A stretch of DNA of 64,000 bases, from positions 7,271,122 through 7,335,121 of the forward strand of contig NC_087377.1 in assembly GCF_963675165.1 (NCBI RefSeq). Reading direction: 5' to 3'. The position numbers were made by a program, and so were the translations under genes. Source of the stretch: Halichondria panicea (Eukaryota; Porifera; Demospongiae; Suberitida; Halichondriidae). Positions within the stretch are counted from its first letter, which is position 1. The number at the start of each line of letters is the position of its first letter. This document shows positions 11,473 to 22,250 of this stretch, piece after piece. The notes below the pieces were generated by a model. The model worked only from the letters and a program-made list of their open reading frames with translations. It did not search any database and was not told the origin of the DNA.

Positions 11473-11485
11473 TGGGCCCATAACC
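11473..11485 (-). promoter_or_regulatory. Copia primer-binding site (internal initiator-tRNA site)
   Basis: Directly after the 5' LTR the minus strand reads GGTTATGGGCCCA. This is complementary to the anticodon stem-loop of initiator tRNA-Met (TGGGCCCATAACC), the site used by Drosophila copia, which primes from a tRNA half-molecule rather than the 3' end. Confidence 0.75.
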
Positions 11486-11574
11486 TGTTGCAGAGTAATA
11501 AGCTTAATCAACTTGGTAAGTTTGAGATTGCACAAAACACGTGTAAGAGTAAAACTAGAAATTACACTTACCTT

Positions 11575-13188
11575 AAGGTGACATATTTTCACAGGTAGAT
11601 TTGTTTGCAGTTTTGTACATTTTGCGGTATAATTTTTTGCGAAATGTCGATCTGGATACATTAAACTAGCCTCCTTCGCAGGCCTTCCTTTTTCAGTTGT
11701 AATTTTGTTTCTGTTGTTTGTCACAATGTTAACACCATACAGGAATAATTGGAGGAGCAAAGAAAGAAAAAAGGAAGCCACTAAGAAAAGGAAGGCCTGC
11801 CCCGCTAAGTCTTGTGATCTGCTACTGACGTAGCCCGGGCAAATTTAATTGAGCGTGGGCAAGAGTAAACCGCAATATCTGTCCTCCCACACACTGTAAC
11901 CTTCCTCTACTATCTATGCTGTGACACACTACTGTATTTACCAGGAACTTAACTAGAGGCAAAGCAGTGTGTGAAGCTACAGAACACAGTATGTAGAAGT
12001 TAGCTCTACAAGATGAAGCATGAAAGGCTAGAGTACTGTATCTGATAATAGCCCTTGTCAAAAGGACCTGGACAAAGAAGGAACCTATCCCAGATCCTGG
12101 ACAACTCACAGCAATACTTCTGACATGCCAAAATTGACAGATCCCTTCGTGTCATCAGAAGGAATGTTTTAGTCCAAGTCATAATAAAGAAGAAGATTGC
12201 CCTGGCATAATCACACTATCCAAACTAGAAGTGCAAGGGCTACCAATTTTATCCTCGTATAATTACAGTAGAACTACAGCAGAACTACAGACTACAAGAC
12301 TCGCCTTATCAAACTCAATGTGCTCCCACTCTCAAGACCTCACGCTCGACCTAGTCAAATTACAGCAGACAATGTAGACCTGAGTGCTTATCTACAGGTA
12401 TTATTTCCGTATCCACTATAGAGCTGGTTCTACTGCCAGAAAGTTTCCAAAAGGAGCAGAACCTCTAAAACTACTACTACAATAGGATTACACGACTATG
12501 GAATTGACGATCTAACATCAATACAATCTATTACATATATTGAACGAAGGGAAAATTCGACATTGGTGCTCGTGCCCCTGTGAAAACTGTCTCATGCACA
12601 CAAATTAGTATGGTTTAGTCTCACTCTGTCAGTACTCATGACATCACAACCTTGCAACATTGTCATGTCATTCTCAAATACACTGTTTCTAGACTAGACT
12701 ACTGCTCAATAATAACTCAAGCCTCAATTTGAGGCTTGAGGATAGGCTCAAAGATAGACCTTTAGTCTTCAGACTTCACTATGCTAGGTACTATTAAAAG
12801 CCATCGTATGATAATATCTCTCCAGACTTGCATGAAGTAAATCTGCAATGCGTAGGCATCCTGTGGCTTTGTTGCCTGTCAGGCTCCGCCCATCTACTAA
12901 AAGCCCACGCTCATTTTCACTGTGCCACCACTGTGCCACCGTCACGCGACTTAGCGAGGCAGGCAGGCTCTCCTTTTTCTTGGACGGTTTGTTCTTTCTT
13001 TCTTTGTTCCTCCAATTCTTACCGTATTTTATCTTATTGACCGTGTGACAAAGAACAGAAAAAGGAGAGGCTGCAAAGGAGGCTAACATTAAACAAGAGG
13101 GCGGCCAATTATTTGCGAGTACTAATTTTTGCGATTTTACTCTCATTCGCAGAAATAGCAGAAATTAATACACGCGAAAATATGTCAC
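11575..13188. mobile_element. Foldback element with ~300-bp arms (GGTGACATATTTTC ends)
   Basis: The left end GGTGACATATTTTC and right end GAAAATATGTCACC are inverted. Similarity continues inward for about 300 bases on each side, through a CCTTTTTC...TTTGTCACA module, a GGAGGAACAAAGAAAGAAA module and a GAGCGTGGG block. Partial copies of the same modules occur at 6655-6830, 7320-7440 and 18113-18200. No convincing reading frame inside. Confidence 0.65.
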
Positions 13189-14332
13189 CAAGCAGAGATC
13201 GGTTTGAACGCTAGGGTGGGTGTCTGCAGAGCCAGCTTGCTTCCAAAAGCCAAACCATCATGGCATTAGGTCATACTGGTTAGGACAGAACAGTATAGTG
13301 CTAGGGCTGTTGCGGAGTAAGCTGTTAGTGTTAAATGCAGTACACTAGTAAAATGGCTCTCATCTGGCATGGCAATGGTCACTTGGCGTCAACAACTACA
13401 TGTAAGCATCAGGAAACCCCTCCTTACCGTATAGTCTGCTGTTTCTTATTATACGAATAAAGGGGCGGGGCGACTCGAAGAGTTTTCCAAAAGAGAGTAA
13501 GTTGAAACAAAGTTACGGCCATTTCTAGCTGTTTTTGTAGGCTAATATGGCGACTGTAGAGTAGTAACAAGGATATATTTTTTGCTGTAAGGTCTCTATG
13601 AACAAGAACTCTTCGAGTCGCCCTCCAGTAAGTCTTTAGGCATCGAATACTGGTCAGAAAGACAACCTGGAAGCTATGCAGTCAACAAAACTTGACGCTA
13701 AAATTTTTAGTTTTTTCCAGCTGACCTCAGACCACTTCATTGGATTATAAGACATAGATACTTTTAGCTACAATAATAGCTAGCATTGTTTCATGTTCTC
13801 TTTTCATTGATAATCATTGCTAGTTACAAAAATAATGTAGTGATGAGAAATAAAGAAAATAAATATCTTATGAATTATTCATGAGCAACAAATGTTTGAT
13901 TTACAGGTGAAATAGTTGAGACGAGCCGAGGCGAAAGCCTAACCAGCTGCCCCCGTCACAGTGCCCTCCGCCAGGGAAGGGCACTGGAGAAAATTAAAGT
14001 AAGATGTTTAACGAAAAATAGATTAAAATAAGAGGTAAACTAAACATAAGAGATGGGCCAAGCTATGGCGCTAATGGGTGGGAGCTCATGGGTTGGGGAA
14101 ATAGATAGCACACTCGTTCTGGTTGCTGCTGACTTACGCCACGAGGTAACGAATGTTACTGCGCATGTGTCTAAATTCCCATGTGAGCGCAAGCCACGAG
14201 GTAACTGACTGCCCATTGCTGCGCATGTGCGAGCCCCTTTGACCTGCTCCGCCCTGTTAACCCCATTTAATAAACCACTAAATTCCATTTAACACCCACG
14301 CAAATTTGAGCGTGGGTGGAACAGTATACCGT
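13189..14332. other. Rest of the LTR-splitting insertion; no gene
   Basis: Contains an inverted pair with perfect 17-base arms (13468-13484 and 13607-13623, core GGGCGACTCGAAGAGTT). The right end has the palindromic block CACCCACGCAAATTTGAGCG. Its terminal GGTTACGGTATA resembles GGTGACATA at the far left end, so the whole 2.76 kb could be one composite element. Confidence 0.45.
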
Positions 14333-14416
14333 AACCTTAAAATAGAACAACATAATCTAGAACATTCCATACAAGTGTCCATACAATTAACTATAAGTGT
14401 CCATGTATTCTAACAA

Positions 14417-14475
14417 CTCTAGTTGGGCGGAGCCCGACCGTCCCTGACGGGAGGTCGGGGGACACGCTTATATAG
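14417..14475. repeat. GGGCGGAGCCCG / ACACGCTTATATAGGAT dispersed repeat, copy 1
   Basis: Blocks GGGCGGAGCCCG and GACACGCTTATATAGGAT in this order recur in inverted orientation at 25535-25600. It probably marks the end of a dispersed element. Confidence 0.6.
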
Positions 14476-14631
14476 GATTTGTACTTGTGTGTTATGTAAT
14501 ACTGCTTGGAGCATCATGAATATAATTATTTTAAGTGGGTGTTAAACGCAATATGTACCGCACTGCACCACACTGGCTGGTACTGAACAACATGACTTTG
14601 CTACTAAATTAAAATAAAGTACTGAGCAAGA

Positions 14632-14859
14632 ATGGCCCAAGTGTTACAATGTTTTGGATGTGGGGATGAGCTATCAAGGCCTGGTAACAGGAGAGGAAAG
14701 GAAGTGCTGGACCTGTGGACAATGCTACTGGAGAATGAGGAAGAACAGATGTGTGCTGATGTCCACATTAACAGTATTGTAAATGGCAGTGATAAAAACA
14801 GATTGCCCAAAATGTGCAGGAAATGTTTCAGTAGATATAGCAGCTTTCTTGAAGCACAG
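14632..14859 (+). CDS. N-terminal zinc-finger exon (CxxC...CxxC, ZAD-like)
   Basis: An ATG opens a 76-codon exon ending in GAAGCACAG before a GTAATA donor, phase 0. It encodes CFGCGDELSRPGNRR near the start and LPKMCRKCFSRYSSF near the end, that is two CxxC pairs about 50 residues apart. This spacing is like N-terminal treble-clef (ZAD/THAP-like) domains that start many invertebrate zinc-finger and transposon-derived proteins. The downstream exons were not found; the RecQ-like pseudogene lies in antisense just beyond. Function unknown. Confidence 0.5.
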
Positions 14860-14909
14860 GTAATAATGAAAATAAAATTTGTAATTAGCTGAAAGAAGTA
14901 ACTAAGTCT

Positions 14910-16938
14910 TAGGTCACACTGTCCACATAAACATGACTTAGAACAAATATCACAGCACAAGCAATTGAAACCGAGATCAACATGTTTGTAATTGTCAATA
15001 TTTCGGAAAAGACCACCCCTTCTACAATCTGTAGTGTTGAAGTTTGAAGCATGTTCTTTAATCTCATTATCAACTTGATGGTAAATTCTTGCCTTCAAAA
15101 GGGTTACACGTGATGGTTTACCATCTCGACTAGCCTCGATTCCAGGCCGATTAAAATACGGCCTGGTACCTATTGCAGGGGTGATAGTGCGCATGCGTTA
15201 GTTTATTCTCCAGAATCTGGGGAATCCCCTTTTTCTTTCTCTCATCTATTTTCTATCTTTGTAAATCAGCTTAGCTGTCTATTGCGTTGTTCCAGAAGGC
15301 TTTCACACTAGTTTGAAGCCAGAAGAGGCTCTCATCTACCTCTATGACGGTTGTATGGTCAGGATGTCTTACCTTGGATCTGTACAGGCTATGGGAAGTG
15401 TATGGTGCCTCAAACTGCTACTTGCGAAGACAACCCGGCTATAGGACCATCCTAGACGTAGATGAGAGCCTCTTCTGTCTTAAAACTAGTGTTCAAGCCT
15501 TCTAGACCAACGCAATAGAAGGCATAAGCCACAGCTTTACAGAACTCAGTCATAGAGATAAAGTATTACGGAACATATTTTTAGTAAACGGACTAATTTC
15601 CTGTGTAATTTACTAAGGTTTTACGTTCGTAGTACGATTACCCATATTCTGGGTAATTTGAAGCGCATGCGCACTATCACCCCTGCAATAGGTACCAGGC
15701 CGTATTTTAATCGGCCTTGAATCGAGGCTACATCTCGACCTGCTCTACCGGTCTCTTGTACATAGCTACTGATATCGTCTGACAGGCCAACATGAATGAT
15801 TTACCGAATGTTGGGACAATCAACACCCATACCAAATGCCATAGTAGCTACAACAATGCGAAGATTGCCATCACCCTTAAATAAACGAATGATTTCAGAT
15901 TTATGGGCTGGATCAGTGACACTTGTAAACATGTCCACGAGGCGAAATTCAGAAAGATCAGGTGCATCATCAGGATTTGTGAATGCAGCTCCAAGGTAAT
16001 CCTTAAAGAAGAGGTACATGTCACCACACACTCCAAAAGAACGTCCATATATGATTGTTTTGGGAAACTTGTTTCTCTCGATTACCAATTTCTGGGCCAA
16101 GTTTTGGAATGTCTCTGGTATACTTTTAAATAATCCAACAGCATAAATCAAATTTGGGATTACTGGGACTCTCGTAATGACAAATGGGTTTCTTAGGCCA
16201 ACAATACAGGAAATTAATGAAATGTCACTTCGGGTAGCTGTTGCTGTTAGTGCCATCACATGAACTGATGTTGGAATGAGGCTGCGCACTTCTCTAATTC
16301 TCAACAGCATTTGCCTGAAAGTCTCACCCCTGCAATAATATTATTGGTACACATGTTAATAAAAAACGATGAGTCAAATACATACCATTTCTTCACACAA
16401 TGAGCTTCATCGATTATTAAAGCCTTGAGTCTATTAGCATACACATCTCCCCCCAGAAGTCTTCTCCAATGCTTTTTGCTGATGATCATTTCAGGTGTAA
16501 AGAATACTAGCTGATACTTTCCGTGGAAGATCGCATCCATTGTAGCTGCATCAGACATCTTGCCCGAGACATATGTGCTAGAGATGCCTTTAGAACAATA
16601 GATGGCTACCTATATATAGAATAAAAGCATCCAGCTTAGAATGATCTAGTTATGTGTAAACAGCTCATATGCACATGTACGTATAATTATATGTATGTTC
16701 TATCTAGCCTTACATACCTGATCATGAATGATGGCCAGCAGAGGAGTGACTACTACTACAAGAATGACCTTTCTCCTTCTCCAATATTTTGTCAAATGCT
16801 GCAGGCAAACAAGCATAGCAAAGGCTCTTTCCAAATCCAGTAGGCAATACAGCAAAGACATCTCTGCCTCTCAGAAAAGAAGTGACTACTTCCAAGCTCG
16901 TTAGCAGCTTCTGTGACAGCTTGTGTAACTTTCTCCAT
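14910..16938 (-). pseudogene. RecQ-like ATP-dependent DNA helicase, decayed
   Basis: Exons on the minus strand: about 16938-16718, 16609-16386, and 16329 downward. Motifs in order: LPTGFGKSLCY (Walker A), DEAHC (motif II), LTATATR (III), FGMGVDCPNIR (V) and QETGRAGRDG (VI). Then comes a Cys-rich segment (CLCCDICSKSCLCGQC) like the RecQ zinc region. GT-AG joins at 16718/16609 and 16386/16329 keep the frame. Breaks: frameshifts before and after the Walker A exon part, an in-frame TAA at 15803-15801 just after motif V, and a 600-bp TIR element inserted within motif VI coding sequence. A 3'-5' helicase role is the family function; this copy is very unlikely to be active. Confidence 0.85.
15131..15730. 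mobile_element. TAGCCTCG TIR element, 600 bp, in a RecQ exon
   Basis: TIRs of 67 bases with one mismatch start TAGCCTCGATTCCAGGCCG. The 9-mer CATCTCGAC is duplicated exactly at 15122-15130 and 15731-15739. A second inverted pair inside (about 15276-15340 and 15460-15530; core GAAGAGGCTCTCATCTAC) makes nearly the whole element foldable. No coding capacity, so it depends on a transposase elsewhere. Confidence 0.9.
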
Positions 16939-17024
16939 TTTGCTCAAGGCAGCTCCGCCCAGCTGCACACCCACCTAGCTAAGTGGGTGTTAACCAACCA
17001 CTTGCAATACTGCAATCTGATTGG

Positions 17025-17105
17025 GCTGCACTCCTCAGTGCAGCAGTACAAAATGGAGTTTAAGTTCGTTAAACCGTAGATGTAGGAGAGAGGGATAGAG
17101 CGGTT
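17025..17105. repeat. Short hairpin and ATCTACGGT repeat
   Basis: GCTGCACTCCTCAGTGCAGC (about 17026-17045) is a short palindrome that recurs at 22262-22281. The next block (17050-17105) is an inverted copy of the dispersed repeat at 18535-18585 (TCCCTCTCTCCTACATCTA). Confidence 0.6.
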
Positions 17106-17350
17106 GCATCGCGCGTCATCCACCCACGCACAAAAGTTTTTGGAGGACAACTAGCCTCGATTCCAAGCCGCTGAGAAAGGCGGCCTGGTATACACTGTTT
17201 ACGCATGCGCCAGAATTACCAAGAATCTTGGTAATCGTAAATTGCAGTATATTTATCAGTATTCTTATTCCGCATTAGTTTGTAAAACATTGATATCCGT
17301 TTCATTTATAATGATGTCATTGAAAAAAGAAATCTAGTCCAAGTTGTGTA

Positions 17351-17708
17351 ATGGCTGCTACCTTCTCTTCTGCTCTTGTGTACGCGTTATCCTGTGTTGG
17401 AATACCAGGTCTAGTCTTGAAAGACAAGCAGCTGGAGGCGTTGAAGTGTCTGTACGCTGGTGTTTATGTGGGTACCGTACCGACCGGCTATGGCAAGTCC
17501 CAGAGCAAGTCCCAGAGCAAGTCCATCTGCTTTCCAGACACTCCCTTTCTTGATTGATATGAAGCTTGACAGGACCAGTGCACCTCTCTCTGAAAGAAGT
17601 GTTGTGATGGTGATTTCTCTTGTTTCTCTGAGTGAAGCCATCTTCAAAGTGTTGGTGTGTCTGTTCGACGTTCAGTGCCATTCTCTCTGGAAGGAAGTAT
17701 TGTTGTGA
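17351..17708 (+). pseudogene. RecQ-like helicase N-terminal fragment
   Basis: The frame opens MAATFSSALVYALSC, then LKDKQLEALKCLYAG and VPTGYGKS (Walker A), as in RecQ helicases, and is on the opposite strand to the neighbouring RecQ pseudogene. Directly after Walker A a 12-base unit (CCCAGAGCAAGT) is repeated, adding SQSKSQSK where the family continues with a conserved core. The frame then shifts: TLPFLIDMKLDRTSAPLSER and VVMVISLVSL are read in another frame and fit the strand after motif I. It ends without motif II. Not functional. Confidence 0.65.
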
Positions 17709-17794
17709 CATTTGCTGAAAATTGGTCACAGAGTAAGTACGTGGTATCTGATCCGAGAACTGTGTGGCCTGAATGTGTTTACAATCCAAGGGAC

Positions 17795-17865
17795 TTGTGT
17801 GTATCCGATCCGAGGGACTTGTTGCTTGAGTGTGTATCCGGACTTGTTGCTTGAGTGTGTATTAA
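17795..17865. repeat. GGACTTGTTGCTTGAGTGTG tandem repeat
   Basis: Diverged copies of a 25-35-base unit containing GAGTGTGTATCCG; another copy lies near 18010. Confidence 0.6.
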
Positions 17866-18247
17866 TGGATAGTGCTTTCAATGGTAAATCTATTGTGTAA
17901 ATCAATAAGTATAGTCCTCACATTATGTTACGTCACAGCCACTGTACTTATCCACATTTATTTTTTATCCACAGGTTTAACTAATTTCTTATGAGATTAA
18001 CTTGTCGCCTGAGTGTGTATCCGATCCAAGCCTCAAGTTAATGAATAAATCTACAGAGCTGATGTTTTACTTAGCTGTCTCTGTCTACAGTATATGCAGA
18101 GAGGTAGCCTCTTCTTTTTCTTTTTTCTGTTCTTTATCACAATAAGATAAAATACTGTTTTAACGTTCAATGAGATAAATACGGTAAATAATAAATTAAT
18201 TGTCCACCCACGCGCCAACAGTAAATACCAGGCCCACTATTCAAGTC

Positions 18248-19258
18248 GAGGCTATTAAGTTGGCAGCAAAAGAGAAGCCTCTGAGTGTCACAAATACATT
18301 CACAATTTCAGGGAACTAAGCATCCTCTAATGATTTTATATCTACTGTGAAACAAGTATCCAATACCACTAGCTCTGCACATTCTCCTTACTATTACCAT
18401 GTACCACCAATGCACTGTTGTGTTGATTGTGTCTCTTTCCCTCTTCTTTCACCGCTTATGCAATGAGTTTTCCTCATTTTGAGGCAAGAAAAAAGACAAG
18501 AAAGCGAGGCGCGGATGTTTTCCGAGGCCCACTTCCGTTTCCAATCCCTCTCTCCTACATCTATGGTTAAACGGAGTTAATGGGGTGGAGCGTATGTCTC
18601 ACATGTATGGTAAAGCGCATGGGTAATATGATAATATCACATGGCGAAGTATCACATGGCCTCGTGCTTGCTATAATCTTAACTCGATTGTCTCCTCTAC
18701 GTACATACAAGGGAGTCAAGTGAGTTGTCACACTGGTACAGGAGCTGGCTTTATCAGTCTGACCATCCAAACATAAAATCGGTCCTGACAGGGCACAGGG
18801 CATCAGTCCAGCGGTAGCAACCTATAGCCCACAGGTTAGTAGCAAGTAATTAATCATACAGCATTCCATAGGGACAATGTGCTTAGTGGGATACAGACAT
18901 CCCAGCACCAGCACTATAAGCTATTGGCATGGTGATTAACCACCCCTTAAAAGCAACCACCCCATAAAAGCATTCAACGGTCCAGGGCTGGGCAGTCTGC
19001 ACGGACCTTTGGTACTGTTAGCAGGTATGTAATTAATAAGCACCTGTAATTAATAAGCACAGTAAGCACAGTTAGTATGTATGTAATTAAAGTTAATTAA
19101 ACACCCTTGATGAACTCTCCGTGGGGGTGAGTGGCTGTGATATCTGCGGGGGTGAAGTGCTTAGCGGGACAACGGCGTCCTGCTAATCACCTAACCCCCT
19201 CTCCAGTACCTCCCCCCCCCATCCAAATGGGTCGAGCGACCCTGGGATACATTGCCCA
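18248..19258. other. No gene; dispersed repeat at 18535-18585
   Basis: Contains one copy of CGTTTCCAATCCCTCTC (18537 on). The rest shows no coding exon. A GGGGGTGA / CCCCCCCCCC-rich stretch (19120-19220) leads into the minisatellite. Confidence 0.5.
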
Positions 19259-19264
19259 CTAAGT

Positions 19265-20415
19265 GAACACACATTGAACGCAGAATACAGACTGAGCAGT
19301 CTGACAGAATATGACATACTGTCTGGGGCATTTACCATGAACACATAACAGACTGGGCTGTCTGGGGCATACAGTCAGGCGTGAACACAGAATATGGCAT
19401 TGACCCAATACAGACTGGGCTGTCATACAGAACAGACTGGGCTGTCTGGGCAGAATACGGCCAATAGGGCATTGACCGTGAACACAGAACAGACTGGGCT
19501 GTCTGGGGCATAGCACAGAATACGGCATTGACCCAATAGGGCATTGACCGTGAACACAGAATAGACTGGGCTGTCTGGGGCATAGCACAGAATACGGCAT
19601 TGACCCAATAGGGCATTGACCGTGAACACAGAACAGACTGGGCTGTCTGGGGCATAGCACAGAATACGGCATTGACCCAATAGGGCATTGACCGTGAACA
19701 CAGAACAGACTGGGCTGTCTGGGGCATAGCACAGAATACGGCATTGACCCAATACCGTGCACACAGAACAGACTGGGCTGTCTGGGGCATAGCACAAAAT
19801 ACGGCATTGACCCAATAGGGCATTGACCGTGGACACAGAACAGACTGGGCTGTCTGGGGCATAGCACAGAATACGGCATTGACCCAATAGGGCATTGACC
19901 GTGAACACAGAACAGACTGGGCTGTCTGGGGCAGAGCATAGAATACGGCATTGACCCATTGACTGTGAACACAGAACAGACTGGGCTGTCTGGGGTATAG
20001 CACAGAATACGGCCAATAGGGCATTGACCGTGAACACAGAACAGACTGGGCTGTCTGGGGCATAGCACAGAATACGGCATTGACCCGTTAACACAGAACA
20101 GACTGGGCTGTCTGGGGCATAGCACAGAATACGGCATTGACCCAATACGGGCATTGACCATTAACACAGAACAGACTGGGCTGTCTGGGGCATTGACCGT
20201 GAACACTGAATACGGCATTGACCCAATACGGGCATTGACCGTTAACACAAAACAGACTGGGCTGTCTGGGGCATTGACCGTGAACACAGAGTACGGTCAA
20301 AATACGGCATTGACCCAATACAGACTGGGCCGTTAAAACAGAACTGTCGGGGGCAATGACCGTGAGCATTGACCCAATACAGACGGGGCTGTCTGGGGCA
20401 TGGTTAATTATACCC
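19265..20415. repeat. 72-bp minisatellite, ~14-15 copies
   Basis: Unit core CAGACTGGGCTGTCTGGGGC followed by ATAGCACAGAATACGGCATT and GACCCAATAGGGCATTGACC. The central copies (about 19490-19930) are nearly identical at 72-bp spacing; the edges carry shortened units. Because 72 is divisible by three and the unit has no stop in any minus-strand frame, all three minus frames stay open for 243-342 codons with a 24-residue period (for example SMPYSVLCPRQPSLFC). These are not treated as genes. Confidence 0.9.
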
Positions 20416-20473
20416 AAGGGATTTGGTGGCCCCTCATTACTTCACTTGCGTTGTAGAATTCAAATTACCTCTC

Positions 20474-20640
20474 AAAAAAAAAAAAAAAAAAGGCGATCTA
20501 GGGCAGTGGTCGGGCAACCTTCAATACATAATATGGTCTAGGGCATTGGTCGGGCGACCTTGAACACACAATACAGACCAAGGGCATTGGTCGGGCGACC
20601 TTGAACAGACCGGGCCGTCTAGGGCAGTGGTACTCTAACT
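20474..20640. repeat. Poly(A) tract and GGGCGACCTTGAAC repeat
   Basis: An A18 run is followed by three diverged units with GGGCATTGGTCGGGCGACCT, which look like relatives of the adjacent minisatellite. Confidence 0.6.
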
Positions 20641-20720
20641 GATAGCTAGCAGGCTAATTCTTTAGCAGCTTATACAGACCGGGCAGCCGGGGGCTCTTGT
20701 CGTTAAGTTTAAACGGGTTG

Positions 20721-21190
20721 TTACCCGAGGCGCGCGTGGGCGGCCACGGATATAGTAGTCTGTTGGTTTGTTTGTTTGTGATCGGCTTTTCTGCTCACCT
20801 GGATGCTGAGTTTACAGCCTTCACGCAACAATATCTTGATTTAAATAAGGGTCACTAAAGTAGAAAGCTGTATAAGCCTTATACCAGGAACAATGGAACA
20901 GGGTCACTAAAGTAGAAAGCCTTAATTATAGCTCCTGCTGCTTTAGCTGACTGGGATCCTACTCCATGCCGGACCTGGAGCCATACTTCTCTGAGACTCC
21001 AGGCTTCTTTGCTGTGGGCCACAGTGCATATAGTACCACTACCGGTTCTCAAATGTTTCAGCATGCCTCCAGTCTGGTTTAGTTTTATTGCTCCTTATAG
21101 TTGCTGTGCAAGTCATACGTGAGAACATCACTATATGCACTGCATTATATTTCTGGTTTCTTTATAATCATGTCACCAGCCGAGGGTTTG
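20721..21190. repeat. Dispersed repeat (ACCCGAGGCGCGCGTGGG...), copy 1
   Basis: Starts ACCCGAGGCGCGCGTGGGCG and ends CACCAGCCGAGGGTTTG. Both ends and most of the interior recur at 35859-36590 in the same orientation. It shares GGGTCACTAAAGTAGAAAGC and CTCTGAGACTCCAGGCTTCT. No protein recognised. Confidence 0.8.
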
Positions 21191-22250
21191 CTAATGTATG
21201 TGCATTTATACTTTAGAAAATCATGAGAAAATAGTTGACGGTAGGTAAATAATAGAGCATATAATGATCATGGCCACCTCGCTCTTCTGGCACCAAGGGT
21301 ATTGATGCCTGGTGCGAAAAGTATATGTACATAATGTAAAGCTATACCATTGCCTTGATCGATATCAGGATGATCAGGTTGCGGCATCAAAAAAAAAAAA
21401 AAAATAGTTGGCAGCTACCAATAACTAGCGTGGTACATTAGCATTATATATGTGCGAATTAAACAGACCAATGGCTAGTATTCTACACCCTGTAGTCATT
21501 TAATTTCAGCAGCGAAGCAACGAACTTTAGTGTGGTTTTAGCATTGATTGGACTAACAATTAGCCATGTAGGATGTGGGCGTGTTCTGAGCTACTGCGCA
21601 CATGCTACTGCGCACATGCAGCTCAATGAAACTGCCAAATGGAAAAAAAAAATTGTTGAGAGGTTGTCTCGTACACAAACTGTTGCGGGACCTCGGGTGC
21701 CTGGCAAAGAAGTAGAAACTCGTACCTTCACGTGGGAGTATAGATCATGCATGGATTCACCCTACATTTGATCCTGCTGTTGCTAGAATTAAAACGTAAA
21801 GGGATCGATCGAGACAATCTCCCGTATTGGTCATGATCCTTTACCAACGTTAGGCGATGCATGTGTAGCAATTACGATACACCAGCTCAGACGGGACATG
21901 GGACCACATGCACGCACGTCTGTAGATCAACGCAGCTCAGATCATTGCCGGCACCAATTTGTGTTTATCTTTGCCGAAAAGGCATACCCTGCTAGGTCTA
22001 TTAAGCCTAGAGTAAACATTATTAAGAACCATTTTTATTTCCTTCCTATAGGAGCGGAGCAACACAACAAACACATAAATTGAGCGCGTTACCTTTATCA
22101 TATAGCTAGCCAGTATACAATCCCCGTGCACACACAAAATTGTATTGCGCGGTAAAACTCTTCAACTGATGAACTAATTGAGCAGTATGAGGTCACACTA
22201 GCGGGGCATAGCCCGGACAACTACCCCGAAAGTATATACTGTTAGTCATG
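21191..22250. other. No gene seen
   Basis: AT-rich; an A-run near 21390 and short open frames without splice support or recognisable motifs (for example around 21532-21771). Confidence 0.45.

Larger units (their letters stand above)
7470..14415 (-). mobile_element. Degenerate Ty1/copia LTR retrotransposon
   Basis: A full copia order is readable on the minus strand: 5' LTR (split), primer site, gag with CCHC knuckle, protease, integrase, reverse transcriptase, RNase H, purine tract, 3' LTR. Short LTRs (158 bp) and near-matching 5-bp flanks mark its limits. A later 2.76-kb insertion interrupts the 5' LTR. Several frameshifts and stops make it non-autonomous. It lies 25 bp from the TIR element that ends at 7444. 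Confidence 0.85.
11486..14415 (-). repeat. Copia 5' LTR split by an insertion
   Basis: Bases 11486-11570 match the first 85 bases of the 3' LTR (as read on the plus strand). The remaining LTR sequence (AATAGAACAACATAATCTAG to TTCTAACA) resumes at about 14333-14415. The intervening ~2.76 kb is foreign. Junctions read TTACCTTAAGG on the left and GTAACCTTAAAATAG on the right, consistent with a TTAA target. Confidence 0.8.
17152..18247. mobile_element. Segment bounded by TAGCCTCG ends, carrying a RecQ fragment
   Basis: Left end TAGCCTCGATTCCAAGCCG, right end AAGTCGAGGCTA. The inner blocks GGCCTGGTAT and ACTGTT match in inverted orientation. The 9-base flanks differ, so this may be two independent family ends rather than one element. 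A second left-type end (TAGCCTCTTCTTTTT) lies at about 18114 inside. Confidence 0.4.

Noticed and set aside
19259-20287. 342-codon and two 243-codon minus-strand frames
   Set aside because: They are products of a 72-bp repeat whose length is divisible by three; all three frames are open, with no start context, signal or domain.
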